Of a stretch of 64,000 bases of DNA, positions 49,855 through 63,818 are shown piece after piece; positions within the stretch are counted from its first letter, which is position 1, and each line of letters opens with the position of its first letter. This stretch comes from Leucogyrophana mollusca (Eukaryota > Basidiomycota > Agaricomycetes > Boletales), in contig MU266354.1 in assembly GCA_021014945.1 (NCBI GenBank), forward strand, positions 1 through 64,000, in the 5' to 3' direction. The notes beneath the pieces are model-generated. The model was not told the origin of the DNA and did not search any database. It saw nothing but the letters and a program-made list of their open reading frames with translations. The position numbers were made by a program, and so were the translations under genes.

Positions 49855-51005
49855 GCGTGAGGTTCATGGAGTAGGTGGTCGATAGAAGAAGGATACAGAA
49901 TAGAAGTGAACGAAGCTCTGGACCAACATGTACACTATCCTGCTTGATACGCAGGTTGACACAGGACACGTCGCATCGAATGAATAAACTCAAAGCCACG
50001 ATGGTCCGAACTGCATATTCGAGAATGCTGTTGAGTTTCACGAAACGGACGAACAACGAGACAGGGGAAGGTTTGTTGGGGGGTTGTTTGAACGCTCTCC
50101 GGTGTCTGAATGCTCCCAATACTCGTCACACTCTATGGAAGATCGGTCGACGCTGATCGTCAAAACCATGCATCATAAACCCGAGAGACATCGCTTTCAG
50201 ATCTAGTGCCTCACTCCTCGTCATGAATCGCACAAGCCCGTCCCAGGGAGCAGTTTAGTCGCCGGTCCAAGCAGACAAGTATCCTAGGCACAGAAAGGGT
50301 GAACAGCAAATGCATAGAACTAACGAGATCGACGCCTACCAAAACACACGCTTCCAAAGCTCAGCGCTCAGCCTCGACCGTGCGTTTTGAGCCATAGAAT
50401 TTACTCTGTGAGCCCCGGCGTCCTGTGCCGTGCGGATGCTAGTCCCAAGGATGTTTCCAAGCCGAGGTAAAATTCCGAATTATGAGTGGCCCCCCGGTCA
50501 CAAATAGAGTAGAACCAGAAAACCAACACAGCATGCTTGTAGATCCTCGACGGATAGTGAGCCTGGAAGCTTACGAAGGAGAACACGACTTGTTCGAAGG
50601 ATTTCCAACCACACGACTGTTCAATGTTCACAGCCCGCCTCTCCCCTGAGGACGCGACGTTCATCCGGGAGTCGGGAGGCAACGGTACTCACCAAAACGT
50701 ACGCTTTGCCGAAGGACGAGTCTTTCGGGTGCGTGCGTGCTGCGAATATGGAACGGTGAAGATGAGAACAGATGGGGGTCCAGATGAGCAAAGTGAAGCG
50801 CGATGAGCGCGTAGCCCATATCTTCGCCGAGGAAGGTTCCCGTTAGTCAACGAAAGTGACAGCTAAAATAAAATGCACTCGAACATCGTGACTACAGTCT
50901 GCTTTGGCGGCCCATTGACACGGCACAGCCACAGTTCCCTTTAAGGTATGTAATATTTGGGACGCGGTCGTTGAAGCCGCCTCTGCCTCCCAAGCTGCTG
51001 CTACG
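49855..51005. other. intergenic, no gene seen
   Basis: About 1.15 kb without a supportable gene. Several frames of 60-95 codons exist on both strands but have no family match or splice partners. Confidence 0.45.
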
Positions 51006-51957
51006 ATGCAGACCACAAAGCTATTGGCTAAGTTGTCCGCACGAGGGCCACAAAGAAATTGCTGGAAACACACCCGGGCTCCTTCCGCGCGGTTGTTTCT
51101 TCCAGTCAGGTCCGCCCAGATTCATTTGCTGACAGTAGCTCTTGAGGATCAGGCCACCGCGGAGCGTCACAGAATATCTCGTCTGCATCCGAGTATCCAT
51201 CGATACTACTCTCCGGGCTCGACTGCCAGTACCATATCTGACCCTAGCAGACCCGACCTATTTTATCACCTCGTTTCTCTCCCTTCCACCACCTCGTCAC
51301 CCACCCCAGCCTATGCTCTGTCATTCCTCGACCAACCACCTCCAACACCAGCCTCCAGTGTCATTATCGGGTGGCTTCCCGCAGTTGCAGAGGGCGCAGA
51401 ACAAGACCAAGAAGCAGGGCTGAACGACTTTCAAGAAAATCGTGCGTCATCCTTGGACCTATGCTCTGCACTCTCCTTAAAACTGGATGTCCAGCGAAAT
51501 TCCGCGCGGTGCTACATGAAGCAATAAAAGCAGGTTTGCAGGAAGGAGTAGATGATATTCATATCAACGGAGCTGTACAGCTCCAGCATGGCTGGATGCA
51601 CATTCACGGTATGTGTGGGGTAACCCGACGATATGATGCTTATGAACATCCCTTTGGAAAGATAATCGCAATATACCTGCGCTTGGCCGTATAGGCGACC
51701 CAGACGACATCTTGGCATCAGTTCTCGTAGAAGATAGCAAGGTGCGTGGTGTCTCTGTTTTTACCTTCACACTGCCGACCTTCTGTGTGCTTATGCTTAT
51801 TATACCTCCGACGCAGATTATGCCAGAGACATACCAAGCCATGCCGTCTTATCGCATGTGTACCGCTGACGGGCCGACGCAGCTCACGGACGGCCTTGCA
51901 CGAAGACTCAAGGAGGTATTAGTTGAGACAGCTGCGGTTGAATCTCGCTCACAATGA
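51006..51957 (+). CDS. probable mitochondrial protein of unknown function
   Basis: Exons 51006-51441, about 51495-51610, 51662-51740 and 51818-51957 join in frame and give about 255 residues. The N-terminus MQTTKLLAKLSARGPQRNCW is basic, lacks acidic residues and has a look typical of mitochondrial presequences. The middle (SVIIGWLPAVAEGAEQDQEA) is followed by a well-ordered C-terminal part: KFRAVLHEAIKAGLQEGVDD, GAVQLQHGWMHIHDNRNIPA, LGRIGDPDDILASVLVEDSK and MPETYQAMPSYRMCTADGPT. I recall similar hypothetical proteins in other mushrooms, but no named domain. Function is not assigned. Confidence 0.62.
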
Positions 51958-52504
51958 AGACCTACCTCTACTCGACAAGATCTATAGCTCCCCACAGCGG
52001 CTCGTTCGGTAGGCGTGGCTTATCAGTGTTCGATCGTATTGCTGTCCAGCTCGAGGCTGCGTACCTGGAGGGATGGAATGTGGATGATGCCCACCGCGCT
52101 CTACGAATATAAGATCCATTACAATGATATGATGCGAACTTCGTACATACTCGAGTCTTACTCTCGACCACTTTCGTATGCTGGGCTGTCGTATGTTCGC
52201 GCATGCCATTCTGATCCGAAAGTGAAAATGAATTGCAAACCAAGACCAGAGCTGTCAACAGCTCCTCGGCACATAAGACATAGGCATAACGTAGGGATGC
52301 AAACGAACCAAAAACTAAGTGTAGATCATAAATGGGTGCATAAAGTTAAACGAGATGAATAAGCAGAGAATCGGGACGTGGAGATACCGTCATCATTAAA
52401 TGTAGTCGTGTGGTCGTTAGCAGGTCGTAAGATAAACGCATGCAGACAAAATGAAAACCAAAGATGATACGAAGTAAATTATACAAAGCACGTGCATTTG
52501 CTCC
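51958..52504. other. convergent 3' intergenic interval
   Basis: Lies between the 3' ends of two converging genes. No gene seen. Confidence 0.45.
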
Positions 52505-55500
52505 TCAACCGCGGTAAGAGTCGCGAGGCGACCTTGGTCCAAAGAGCCCAGGGCTCCCTCTGTCAGGAACTAGCAGAGTCGGTTCGATAGACGGAGGGGT
52601 AGGTGCCGAAGCGGGATCAGCTAAAAACCCATCGTTGTTAACCTCAAAGTAGAAGGCGCAGACACAGGTCACGATACTCACGTTGCCAAGTTGCCCAAGA
52701 AGTGACTTGCTGCCTCGGATCTGGACCCATAGCGGGTTGTGGAGGTGGGGCAGGTTCTTGCCTTTTCTTGATCCGCCTGGTGCGCTGTGTCACCGTGCGC
52801 CATGCTGGTCTCGCAGGAGGAGCTTCTTCCGGTGGCGCAGGCGGTTCAGGGGGCGGTGCGTCGGGTGGCGGGCCCCCTCCGGGCATGGTAGGTTTCCTGA
52901 ACCGGAAGCAAACCTGTTAGTTTCCGAGTAGACATTCACGAATAGCAACATACCAATCGGGGTCAACAAACTCGCCACCGGGAGAGTACTTGGACTTCAT
53001 ATACATAAGCAAGCCCAACTCACTGAGTGACAAAGATGGGGTCAGTGAGCGTTACTGTATCGGTGTTTCTCGAATGACGCACTGATGAATGGCTCGTCGT
53101 TCCTCACGCAACTTGCCCACTTCGCCTAGGAGCATGCGGACTTCAGAAGCCAGTGCCTTGCTGAACTCATCGAGGTACTACAAAAGGAGGTCAGTTTGGA
53201 TATGTACATTTCATCAATGCCCGACTTACCCCTTGTACATTGAATGGAACCTGCTCTTGCGCAGTCGCGCGAACCGCATTGACAGTCTCCTCATGTTGTC
53301 TGTTGCTGTCCATGCGCCAGCCTACAGAATGTAAGGTGAGAACGTCATCACGAAGATTGTCCTTAGACTCACTTTCGGACAAAGCGTTTAGCAGCTCTCT
53401 CTGCTCAGCATTCTGTTTGGCGAGCTCCTCGAGGACTCTCTCAATCCCTACGAATGTGTTAAGAGGGACGTCGGAAAGTAACTGCCCACACATACCCGGT
53501 TTGCCTTCATTAGCGAGCCTCTCTTCTTCTTCTCTGATCTTATCCGCTTCGCGGTCTTCAACGAGCCTGAACACCATATCGCGGAGCTCCTGTAGTTGCG
53601 AATCCTTATGCTCGCGTCTACCTTGCTTCTCGTCCCATCTCTGGTCCATCAACTCTTTCTTGGCGGCACAAGCATCCCGCTGGTCTTGCACCAAGTTGGT
53701 GATATCACCCAGTTGGTTCCTGATAGCATCGTCCCTCTCCTGCGCCTCTTGCCTCTCCCGCTCCCTCGTTTCGGCCTCCTCAGTCAATCGCAGCTGCTTT
53801 TCATTCTCGAGTTCGCCGCGAACAGCCGCAAGTTCCTCCTCCAAAGCATGTATTCTTGCTTCACGTTCCGCGTCATGACTCGCACGTAAGGCCTCCATTT
53901 CGGCTTTTTCCCTCTCGCGCTCAGCCTCCATGGCCTCCCTCTCTCTTGTAAACTGTTCTCTCTCCAAGGTGATGGTCTCCAAAATGTTGTCAGCATGCCG
54001 AGAGGCTGCATCTTGTGCAGCCGTGTGCATCGATTCGATTATGGATGCGGCATCATGAGTAGGGCCAGGAGGGGGAACCGGAAGGGGAGCCCCAGCAACG
54101 CGGTCTTCTAATTCCGCGAAGAGCGCGTCACCACGCTGCCTGGTTTCCTGGTCACGTCGAGCTTCACCGTCCAGGAAAATACGCTCCCTTTCTTCCTCGT
54201 TATGACGGAAATGCTCTTCACGGCGGTTTTCGTTCTCTACAGCGTCATGTGCAACATGTTCCAGCTGCCTCTCTGCGTCATCTAGACGCTCGTTTCTTGC
54301 ACGCATGATATCGGAGAACGTTGCATCATCTGGGCCAGAGGGAACATGATGGCGAACTGAAGGTTCTCCGCGAGGTTCATCTCCTTCTACCACGCTGCGA
54401 GGTGGGCCAGTTGAAGGATGTCGGTGTAAAGGTGCTTCCGGGTGTCTGAGTAAGGATGCCTCGGGGTGATGGAGCGGTCTATCACCCTCAGAATGCTCAT
54501 AAGGAATATGGGTTCCTCCAGGTGGAACGCGCCTGAGCTCATCATGCAGTCTACGTTCTGTGGGCCCTGTCAGAAAAAAAAATGAAGGAAAAATAATTAT
54601 TCGCACCTGGTGAAAATGTATCCCTGCGTGAAGAGGGTGAAATAATCACTTGTGGGATGTGTTCTTCACGGGACTCGTGGGGGTGCATCCCTGGATGTTC
54701 ATGACCTCCAATCGTGATGATAGTGGGTTGTTGAGGTGAGTGAGGGCCGTATCCCGACGGTGAACGGTGATGGCGTATGGGTCCTCCAATGTCTGCCTCT
54801 TCAAACGGTGGGGATGAGGTGATTCGATGCGTATGTACTGAACCAGTCGGATGAGATGTAACTGGATGCCGGCCACCGTCATGTTCGCCTTCAGGAGAGA
54901 GTGGGCGGTGATGAACAGGGCGATCACCCTCAACGTCAGAAGGGCGTCGATGCCGCCCATGTCCTGGATCTTCTTCAGGCGAGGTGGGGCGACGGTGAGG
55001 TCTCCGGTGCCCTGGGTCCTCTTCCGGTGAATAGGAGCGCGACCGCCGTCGTCGCCTACGATGTCCCCTATCCTCCTCGGGCGAGTAATCGCGTCTGTGC
55101 CTATGATGTCCCCTATCGTCTTCGTCTTCGGGAGTATACGAGCGACGACGGTGTCTTCGGTGCCCGTCGTCCTCAGGCGAGTACGAGTACGAGCGACGTC
55201 GATGCCTGTGTCCTCCTGGGTCTCCTTCGCGAGAATATGATCGACCGTGGCGCCTACGACCATCGTCCGGGGAATATGATCGGCGACGGCGATGAAGCCG
55301 TCGCCGGGGACGGCCTTCATCGTGCTCTGGAATGGAGGGCGATCTCGATCGATCGGAGTATCCGCGACGTGAACGGTGTCGGCGATGCGGCGAGTGGGAT
55401 CGAGAGCGGGATCGAGAGCGGGAGCCTGGATAGTGAGGGTGACTCCCGGATGGAACCTGCACAACGACAGGGGGCCCCGCTGGGTCACGGAATCCATGAC

Positions 55501-58500
55501 TGGAAGGGCGCCTGTGTATTCCCGGATCGCCATAGTCAGACCCGTGGGTTGGAGACCGAATGATTACATTGGGGGGGGCATGGTCAGAGTGTCGCCCTGT
55601 GTCGGTCGGGTTGATAAAGATTTGGGTGGGACCGGTTGGGGGTGGGACCGGCTGACCAACAACGATGGGTTCGTCATGGTGAGTCCTTGAACTACCTCTG
55701 GAACTTGACCGTGTACCAACTACAATCGGACCCGTTGGAGGCTGCGGCTGGATTATGATGGGTGGCCCCTGCCACTGTTGGGGCCCACCAGGCTGGGGGT
55801 ATCCAGGTTGCCCGGGGATCCCCCCTGGGCCCTGGAGAACTGGAGGCCCCGCGATGATTGGACCTGGGACACCAGGCTGTGGCGGCTGATTGATGACTAT
55901 CGTTTGATGTGATGGGCTACCATGACTGTGCGAACCAGAATGGTCCACGGGAACTACGGCAGGGATGTCATATCCACCTTGACTCACTGGAACTGGTATT
56001 GGGGGCACTTCTGCGCTATGCGGTGGAGGATGGTAAGAGTGCTGACTATCCGACGTCACCGAATCGGTGCGACTGCGAGGAGAATGTTCTACAACGATAT
56101 TCGTTGGTGGCGCGTTGAAGATGATTGGTTGCCCAGGTGGAGGTACTACAATAGGTGAACGACTGCCAGAAGAAGACGACGGGCGCGTCGGTATCACGGG
56201 TTCGTCATCATCATCCTGTGGGCGACGACCATCATAACGGCCTCGACGGGGGTCATAATGTGGATCTTCTTGATAATAACCTTGCGGTATAACGGGCCGT
56301 GAGCCTTGCGCGAGCTGCGGCTCTGGCATTTGCCAAGGTTCTTCAGGAATTACGGGACTGAATGATGCAGTCGGAGTGCGGTCTCCTTCATATCTCGGAA
56401 TGACGGGGGGACGAGGTCCACTTTGAGGTACGAATCCCACTGGGGGAGGGGGATACACACCACCGACAATGGGTGGTTGCCCAATGGGACCCAGCACGGT
56501 GGCTTCTGGTACCGGGGGTACTATGAATGGCCCAGGTCCTTGTGTGGGTGGTGGTTGTACACCACCTGCATTCGGGAAGATACCTCAGCAAACATGTCTA
56601 CAAATCAATCAAGTAACTTACCGGGACCCATGCCCATGCCAAGACGACCGAGGTCGTCCCTTAACTGATCAACCCTTGCTGAAACGCCCCGAAGTTCTGC
56701 TTGGCGATCTTGAACATCACGTTCCAGCCACTGGTTCAAGCCATGCATATATCTCATGAGTTCCCGTTGTTGATCCACCGTCGCGAGTTGTGCGAGGCGA
56801 TGTTCCTGTCCGGGAAATGTAAGTGTACGAGACAGGCAAACGACGGAACGAACGAACCCGCAGTATGGCCATCAATGTATCGAACAAGGGGAGCTGTACA
56901 ACAGTCTATGAAGGAGACTGAGTGAGAAGTCAACTTGTGGTGCATCTGTGCTCACCGGGCCAGGGGGCATTGGAACATATGTTCGACCACCATCTGCTGC
57001 GACACCCGCTTGACCTGCTGGACCATAAGTTCCCGGCGGTGGAGCGGGTCCCCCCTATCCAAATCGCGTCAGCATATATCACTCGGTGCAGATACGTCAA
57101 GACAAACACTAGTACCCCTACGAGGGTGATACCAGCTCTGCAGATTTCGGGGGTCTTCAGACCCACCGAGGTCAGCGGGGGCTGTAGGAGGCCTGTCGGG
57201 CAGAGGTTCATGCAGTGGCGGCTATAACCAAGATTAGACCAGTGGAACTCGCTAGGCAGCAGACCTTACCACAACAGGCAAAGCGGGGGGTACATTTGGC
57301 CTACGCTCCTGCGGCGGATGTCCGGCAGTCCCAGTCCCTGGCATGGGTGCGGGAATGACAAGAGGCGAAGGGTAAGCTTCCGATGGTTCTGTGGTTGTGA
57401 GTGGACGGGGTCGAGGACGCCGAGGAGGCAGTCGGCGAGTGTCTCGATGCGATTCAGGGGAGAAAATAACTGGTTCCATCGTGACGGGAAATGTGCGAGG
57501 TCGGAGGATCGGACTAGTACTCCTCGACCTGGCCAACCTGGGGGCAGGTTGATAGGTGAAAGGTATCAGCGCTGGAGGGGGCTGAACTCCGGTGGGGGGT
57601 AGGCCAGTAGGAGCTCCCAACAGTTCTAGCAGTTGCTCGTCCAGTGATGGTCCGGCAGTACGAGGAGCTGGTGCATGTATCGGGATTCGCTCGCCACGAC
57701 TCCGATTGATTGCCTCCCATCGCGAGTGGAGACTTTCCAGGTCTGACAGGGCACCAGTGGAGGACTCAGAAGAGGATGGTGGGGCTTCAGGTGGCAGACG
57801 CTGGGGAACCTCGACAGCCTCGACTCGTCGCTCTGTAATGGTCCTCAGCAATGTTTCGATGCTATGGAGACGTTCGTGAATTTCAGCATTATCTTGAGGA
57901 CCAGGTCTTTGCTGGCGAAGTTCATCAAGCATATGGTTCGTCGAGACTTGGCCTTCCCATAGAGCAGACGTTTGCTCCCTCAGCTGGTGCAATAAATCGC
58001 GCAAAGTGGTGATCGTAGTGCCTTCCACTGGGCGAGCAGTGCTACTAGATGCCGTCGAGGGCGTGGGTGACGATGGTGGATGGGTAGGGGATGAGGAGGA
58101 AGTGACGGAGAGTGATGGACCTGGAGAAGGCGACGACGACGACGACGATATGATGGATGGTGTTGCATCTACCGATGATGACGACGACGATGGAGAAGAT
58201 GGAGACGGCCACGAAGGAGAGACAGGCGGAATGGCGTACGCCTCCGATTCAATGTAACTAAAATCCTCTGAGTGATGAGACGACAGGAATGAGACGCTGG
58301 AAGAGACGGAGCTTGGAGAGGAAGGTCGCAGAGGTGGTGGCGTCAGAGGTATGGGTACTCGGTAGGGTGGTAGCCTTGGGCCAGCGGGCGCAGGTCGAGC
58401 TGGCTCAGAGATTATACTACTGCCACCAATGGAACGATCCTTGTGTGGCACTGGAGGGGGACCTTCAGCGAGTCCGCGTTGATGCAAAAAATCTGATAAG

Positions 58501-61500
58501 TCGTAGAGTTCGTCCCGAATCGCTCGCACATTTTCCGATAACTCCTGGTTTTCCTGGCCCCTAAAGCGATCAATCTTGTGTATGTGGTGCAGCAACCGGT
58601 CAATGTCATGCGTGATAATGTCGGTGTGAGTTCGAGTGTGCTCGGTTTCCAGTGCTGAATGGATGGAAGGAGCTTCGCTGCGCGGAGTGCTCACGCTCAC
58701 ACCCATAGACACCGCCGCCGGAGGCAAAGTTGACGCAGGAGACCCTGGAAGTGGGATCATCGCAGGTGACTCCTACAGTGGTATTCAGCCTTGAGCATAG
58801 AATTACAATGAACACACTTACAAGATGCAAGGACAATGAACTACGGTGGCTTGACAGCAATGATGGTTCCGTGGATATATCAGTCATTGTCGGAATCTCC
58901 ACAAAGACCTCGTGTTCAGGGGTTTTCACCGAGATACTCGAGACATCAGACACGCTTGAAGGAGTTCGGGAGGGCGATGACGATTCAGTTGACTCGGAGA
59001 CTGTGAACGGCGTTGGGGCGCTAGTCGGTGACGAAACAGATTGCGGCGCCGGCGGCAATGGAGAAGGAGATGGCAATGGAGATGACGCGGTGGAGCTCGA
59101 CATACTCTCTGTGATAGGAGTAAGCCTTGCCAGGCTGCTGAGTGGTGATATACTAGGGCGCATGAACGACGTTTCGAAAGACGCGTCCACTCCTTCCTGC
59201 AATTGGGCCGACTGAATGGATGGCGTTGGGTGTAAGAGAGAAGAATCGAAAGATACATCAGTCTCTGCAGCCCAATGTGATGGATGGACAGAGGGGGTTG
59301 ATGCTGAGGATAGCGTAGCATCGCTGGCGCTAACTGGAAGTTCGCTAACTTCCATCTCCGAAGACTCCGTCACACTCGAAATTGGGGACAACGAGGGCAA
59401 AGGCTGAGCAATTGACGGCGGGGATACTGTCGAAGGGAGGGATATGGAGATATCGCTTGTCCTCACAATTGATGATGCCGTGGAGATATCTTCGCTTTCT
59501 TCCATATCAAGTTCATGGTCCCCGCTAGAAAGCGAGGGACTGTAATCTGACGTGGGAAGAGGTATATCCGCAGCGATGATCTCGATTCGAATGTCAGAAT
59601 CCGGTGAGGCAATCGACGGGGCAGTAGACGGAGCCCTGGGAGGAGGCAGCTCCATCTCCACGGGTAGGTCGACGACCTGAAGTGATCGCGGAGTACTGGC
59701 TTCGGAAGGGATCGTCTTGCACACCGAAGCAGTCTCATACTGAGTGGATGGTTCCGATGGACAGAGTTCTGCGGTGATGTACTCTGTCTCTGTCTCCGTC
59801 TTGCACACTTCTGCAGTGACATAGTCCGTAGAGACGTCCGACGCACACTTTTCCGCAGTGACATACTCCGTTGAAGCATCCGTCTTGCAGAGCTCGGCAG
59901 TGGAATAGTCGGACTCCGAAGGGATGGTTATTAGAGACTTGAAGGGCGCTGTTGATGGTGAGTGGGCAGTTTCATAGCCTTCGCTCCCTGAACTTGGGGG
60001 CGCTTGCAGCAGAACGAGCGTAAGATGACGGTCCTGGCGTGGGCGTGGTAGAGCGGCTCCTTGTCCACGTGCTGAGTGTCGAACGGCTCGCAGGAGTGTA
60101 GCCACTTGAGTTTTCCTTGTCGGACGTCTCGTCGGAATATGTATAGCTTCTAGAGCTGTATCCTCTCCTCCTGACTTCAGAGCTCCTGGACAGGGAAGTC
60201 CGAGACGGCGAAGTCGGAGTATAGCTGTAGGTGTAAGAGCCATCATGAGAATCGCCGAGGTATGAATTGGATTCCGTCCTCCTGTACGACAGTGTTGATG
60301 GAACAATCTGTGTGTTTGAACCGCCTGACGTGAATTCGAATGCCGTTTCATCCGTGATCAATCCCGTTGTAGTCGCCTGCTGGTCATCAGATGAGGTGGA
60401 TGTCATAGAATAGAAAGATGACGAGTTGGTGTTTCGTGGGTCGCTTGACGACGTCCTCGAGCCTGCAGAGAAGAATGCATCATCAGACACGTCTGACAAT
60501 TGGCGCGTCTTGCCACCCCTCGCACTAGGTGGAGGCGTCACCCGCACATCCCCTCCGAGCCTAGGGCCACTAGAAACAGTGACAGGCGACCCATCACCGA
60601 GGAGTGTCCCTCCAACGAGGCTAAGACCGAACCCAAGCCCCGGGCGCGCGTTTCTTGCTCTGCTCACGGCAGAAGCAAAGTCTGCATCAAGATCGGTGAG
60701 CGAACTTGTTCGTCGTAGCGAACTGCTCCGGCTTGGAGCGATCACCCGTGGATCGCCGGGATAGAGATATGACTGGTTGGCGACAGCGGCATCATCAGTG
60801 GCACGTGTATGGTGTGTCGGGAATGATGGGGCCCGGGACAGCGATGCGGAACTGGATAAATCAGAGATGGAGTGGAGGTCGGATACATCGGGGATGGAGT
60901 GAAGTGGAGGAACAAACACGGTGGACGCTGAACCGGACCTCGTGTGCGATGGGTCAGATGTGCTCGTCATTGATCGGATAGTTCGTATAGATCCCGTTGG
61001 CGACCCCATCTCGGAACGGCTGGGTAGAGTAACTGAACGGTCCAAAGCTTCCCTAGAAAGTGGGAGAATTCAGTATTTTATGCATGCAGGGGACATGTAC
61101 AACTCACCATACCGCGCTTACCCATCTTACTCTTTCTCTCGCACTCTCGGCTGCGAGTCTCTCCACACCATCACTGTAAAGCAGCTGGAATGGACAGAGC
61201 AAATCCATAAGCGATGGGCCGTCACTCTCATCGGATTGTATCTTCGCTGCTACCGTACCGACATCTTCCCGAGCACTGGAATGCGTTGGCGAGGGCACGG
61301 ATCGCACTTCTGTGCAGTTCAACAAATCAAGCGTTACAACACCCCTACCACCTCCAGGCGCAATCCACGACAGCACCAACATGTGAGGATACAGTAGCGC
61401 TTGGCACCGCTCCCACCTATACGGCGGACCGGAGTGCACATTGAGGTACCACAATATTCCGATGCGGAGCGGCTGTAGGCAGAATGAGTCGTCACCTGTT

Positions 61501-62956
61501 GTTCCATTAGCGGTAACGCACCTCACGACTATCTCTCGCATATGTACCTAGCTCAGCCAAATCAAACGGGGGTGGAATAATACTGCTAGTGCCACTTTTG
61601 GGTGTAGCTGGACGACCATTTCCACCCGGCCCCTCAGCACTGTTCTTTCCCGCCATAGCGATCTCACGTAAGCGATTCTCTCCTCGCTCAGCGCGTCTTC
61701 TTAGGCTGAAGAGACCATCGCCTCTGAGAGGAGGGGAGGTTGCTGACTCTGTCGACGATTTGGCTGTCTTTGCCAAAGATGGAGTACGCTTCCCCCATGC
61801 TGACACAACATTGCACACAGATGCCAATGGAGGTCGAGGAGACGTTTGGGATGGGGGAGCGATGACGCGATGACGTGGTGGGATCAAGTTGGTGGTCGCG
61901 CTGCGCGAGGCAGTAAACGTGTTGGAGAAAGTGCTGGCGAAATCGCTGGGGCTCAGTTGTGTCCCGCTCCTGGTGGTAGTTGTTGGCCCTCTCGTTGGAG
62001 GTGAAAGCAGCGATGACAATGAAAGAGCCTCTGAGATTGAGGAAGCAGAAGAAGAAACCGTCGAACCAGACTTGCTCTTAGCCGGCGAAGACGGACGCGA
62101 TTCGTAGCCAGTTGCGGTGTAGCCATAGCCCGTTGTGCTACCCAGGTTTGGAGTTGATTGACTGTGGGGAAAGAACGGGCTCGATGTGCGGTATCCTCCG
62201 GGGGCCGACGTAGTCCTAGAGTGTCCAAACGAAGTGTCCGATGGGGTGGTCGATCTGTCTTCGAAGAACGCGATGAGATCACCCGTCCTACGGCCTTGTG
62301 GACGGTCGGAGTTCGGGTCAGTCGGCGAACGCGCATGGAGCAGAGCTGGTGAATGGGCGCCACTTCGATGGGCCGAGAGTCTATTTCCTTCAGGCGTAGG
62401 GTTAGCAGGCCGTTGGGCACCTGCCGTTAACGCGTAGGAAGTGGGGCGTGAGGGAATGTTCTCCGTCCGCTCAGAAATTGTACTCAGAACTCTGCGGTCC
62501 CTGTCATAGACAGAGTACGTGTCCAAGGTGGTGGTATAGGATGGTGTTGTCCCCGTGTACGAAGGTCCGCCGGAAGAAGATCCCCGCGACCACTCCGTGA
62601 GTACGTCCTCGGTATTATCTAGCTCATTATCGAGGTCGTTTAGTGCAGCCTCCACTTCTGCTGTTTCGTCAATGGAATTTTCATCGGAATATGAGTCGTA
62701 TGAGCCAGATGGTGAGAGGTGAACGCGTCGCATATGCCGCTCTGAAGTGGCACCATCACTGTCTGAAGATGCCATCGGGTTTTCTAGTAGACGATTGGTT
62801 CAGAACGGCCACAAGATAATGGAGCTACGCACCTGAACTCGATGTATACGAATATCTCGAGGGAGACATGGGTGTTTGTGATTGCGAAAGCGTAGAAAAA
62901 GTTGCGGTCCCGTACACGGGGGACCGCGGTTCTGTATTCGACCCGTAGCTTGTCAT
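52505..62956 (-). CDS. giant PH-domain, low-complexity and coiled-coil protein
   Basis: One long chain of exons can be followed from ATG 62956 (MTSYGSNTEPRSPVYG) to the stop at 52505-52507 (PRSPRDSYRG), roughly 3,200-3,400 residues. In order: a Ser/Thr-rich region (62956-61520); a PH-like domain (about 61510-61110) with PLRIGILWYLNVHSGPPYRW, CQALLYPHMLVLSWIAPGGG and SARERVRWVSAVW; Ser-rich stretches; five 14-residue repeats (59713-59915); a Pro/Ser region; a short helical segment (EHRLAQLATVDQQRELMRYM); a Pro/Gly region; an Arg/Ser/His-rich region (54937-55303); a coiled coil of over 300 residues (54300-53300, ELENEKQLRLTEEAETRERE); and a conserved tail with LGLLMYMKSKYSPGGEFVDP. Most junctions have clear GT-AG introns. 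One frame change near 59,950-60,050 is unresolved. The PH domain suggests membrane lipid binding and the coiled coil self-association, perhaps as a cortical or polarity scaffold; this is inferred. Splitting into two genes cannot be excluded. Confidence 0.65.
54937..55303 (-). repeat. Arg/Ser/His-rich imperfect repeats in the giant protein
   Basis: Repeated units built around RRSYSPEDD, HRRHRRRSYTPED and RSYSPEEDPGHRR, with about eight copies of S/T-P followed by acids. The DNA shows matching imperfect repeats rich in CGACG and TCCTC. Such S-P-E/D units are likely phosphorylation targets. Confidence 0.75.
59713..59915 (-). repeat. five tandem 14-residue repeats with a conserved Cys
   Basis: Units read SDYSTAELCKTDA, STEYVTAEKCASDV, STDYVTAEVCKTET, ETEYITAELCPSEP and STQYETASVCKT. 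Tyr, Thr/Ala and Cys are kept in nearly every unit, the spacing is 14 residues (42 nt), and the linkers are acidic. The DNA is also visibly repetitive. Confidence 0.85.
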
Positions 62957-63199
62957 GGATCTAAAGAAACGGTCAGTACATTGTTAGTAACAACAAGCGC
63001 TGTGATCACAAAGAGCAAGCAATAGTTGAACTACGATGCTAGGAAATCAACCAGAGTTCAGGGCCGGCAGTTTCGCGGTCGCGCCGCGTCACATGTCCTT
63101 TACTGCATTCAGATCCTTAGTCAGCTCCTTGTGGCGTGCTTCGACACTCTAGAGTCTACAAAGCAGTGGACCGACTCTGAGCCCAATACAATCACAACA
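62957..63199. promoter_or_regulatory. divergent promoter interval giant gene / RBX1
   Basis: 243 nt between start codons on opposite strands. Presumed to hold both promoters. No TATA box noted. Confidence 0.4.

Positions 63200-63818
<619 letters not shown>

Noticed and set aside
53240..53878. 212-codon plus-strand frame
   Set aside because: Antisense to the coiled-coil exon of the giant gene; Ser/Leu-rich shadow translation.
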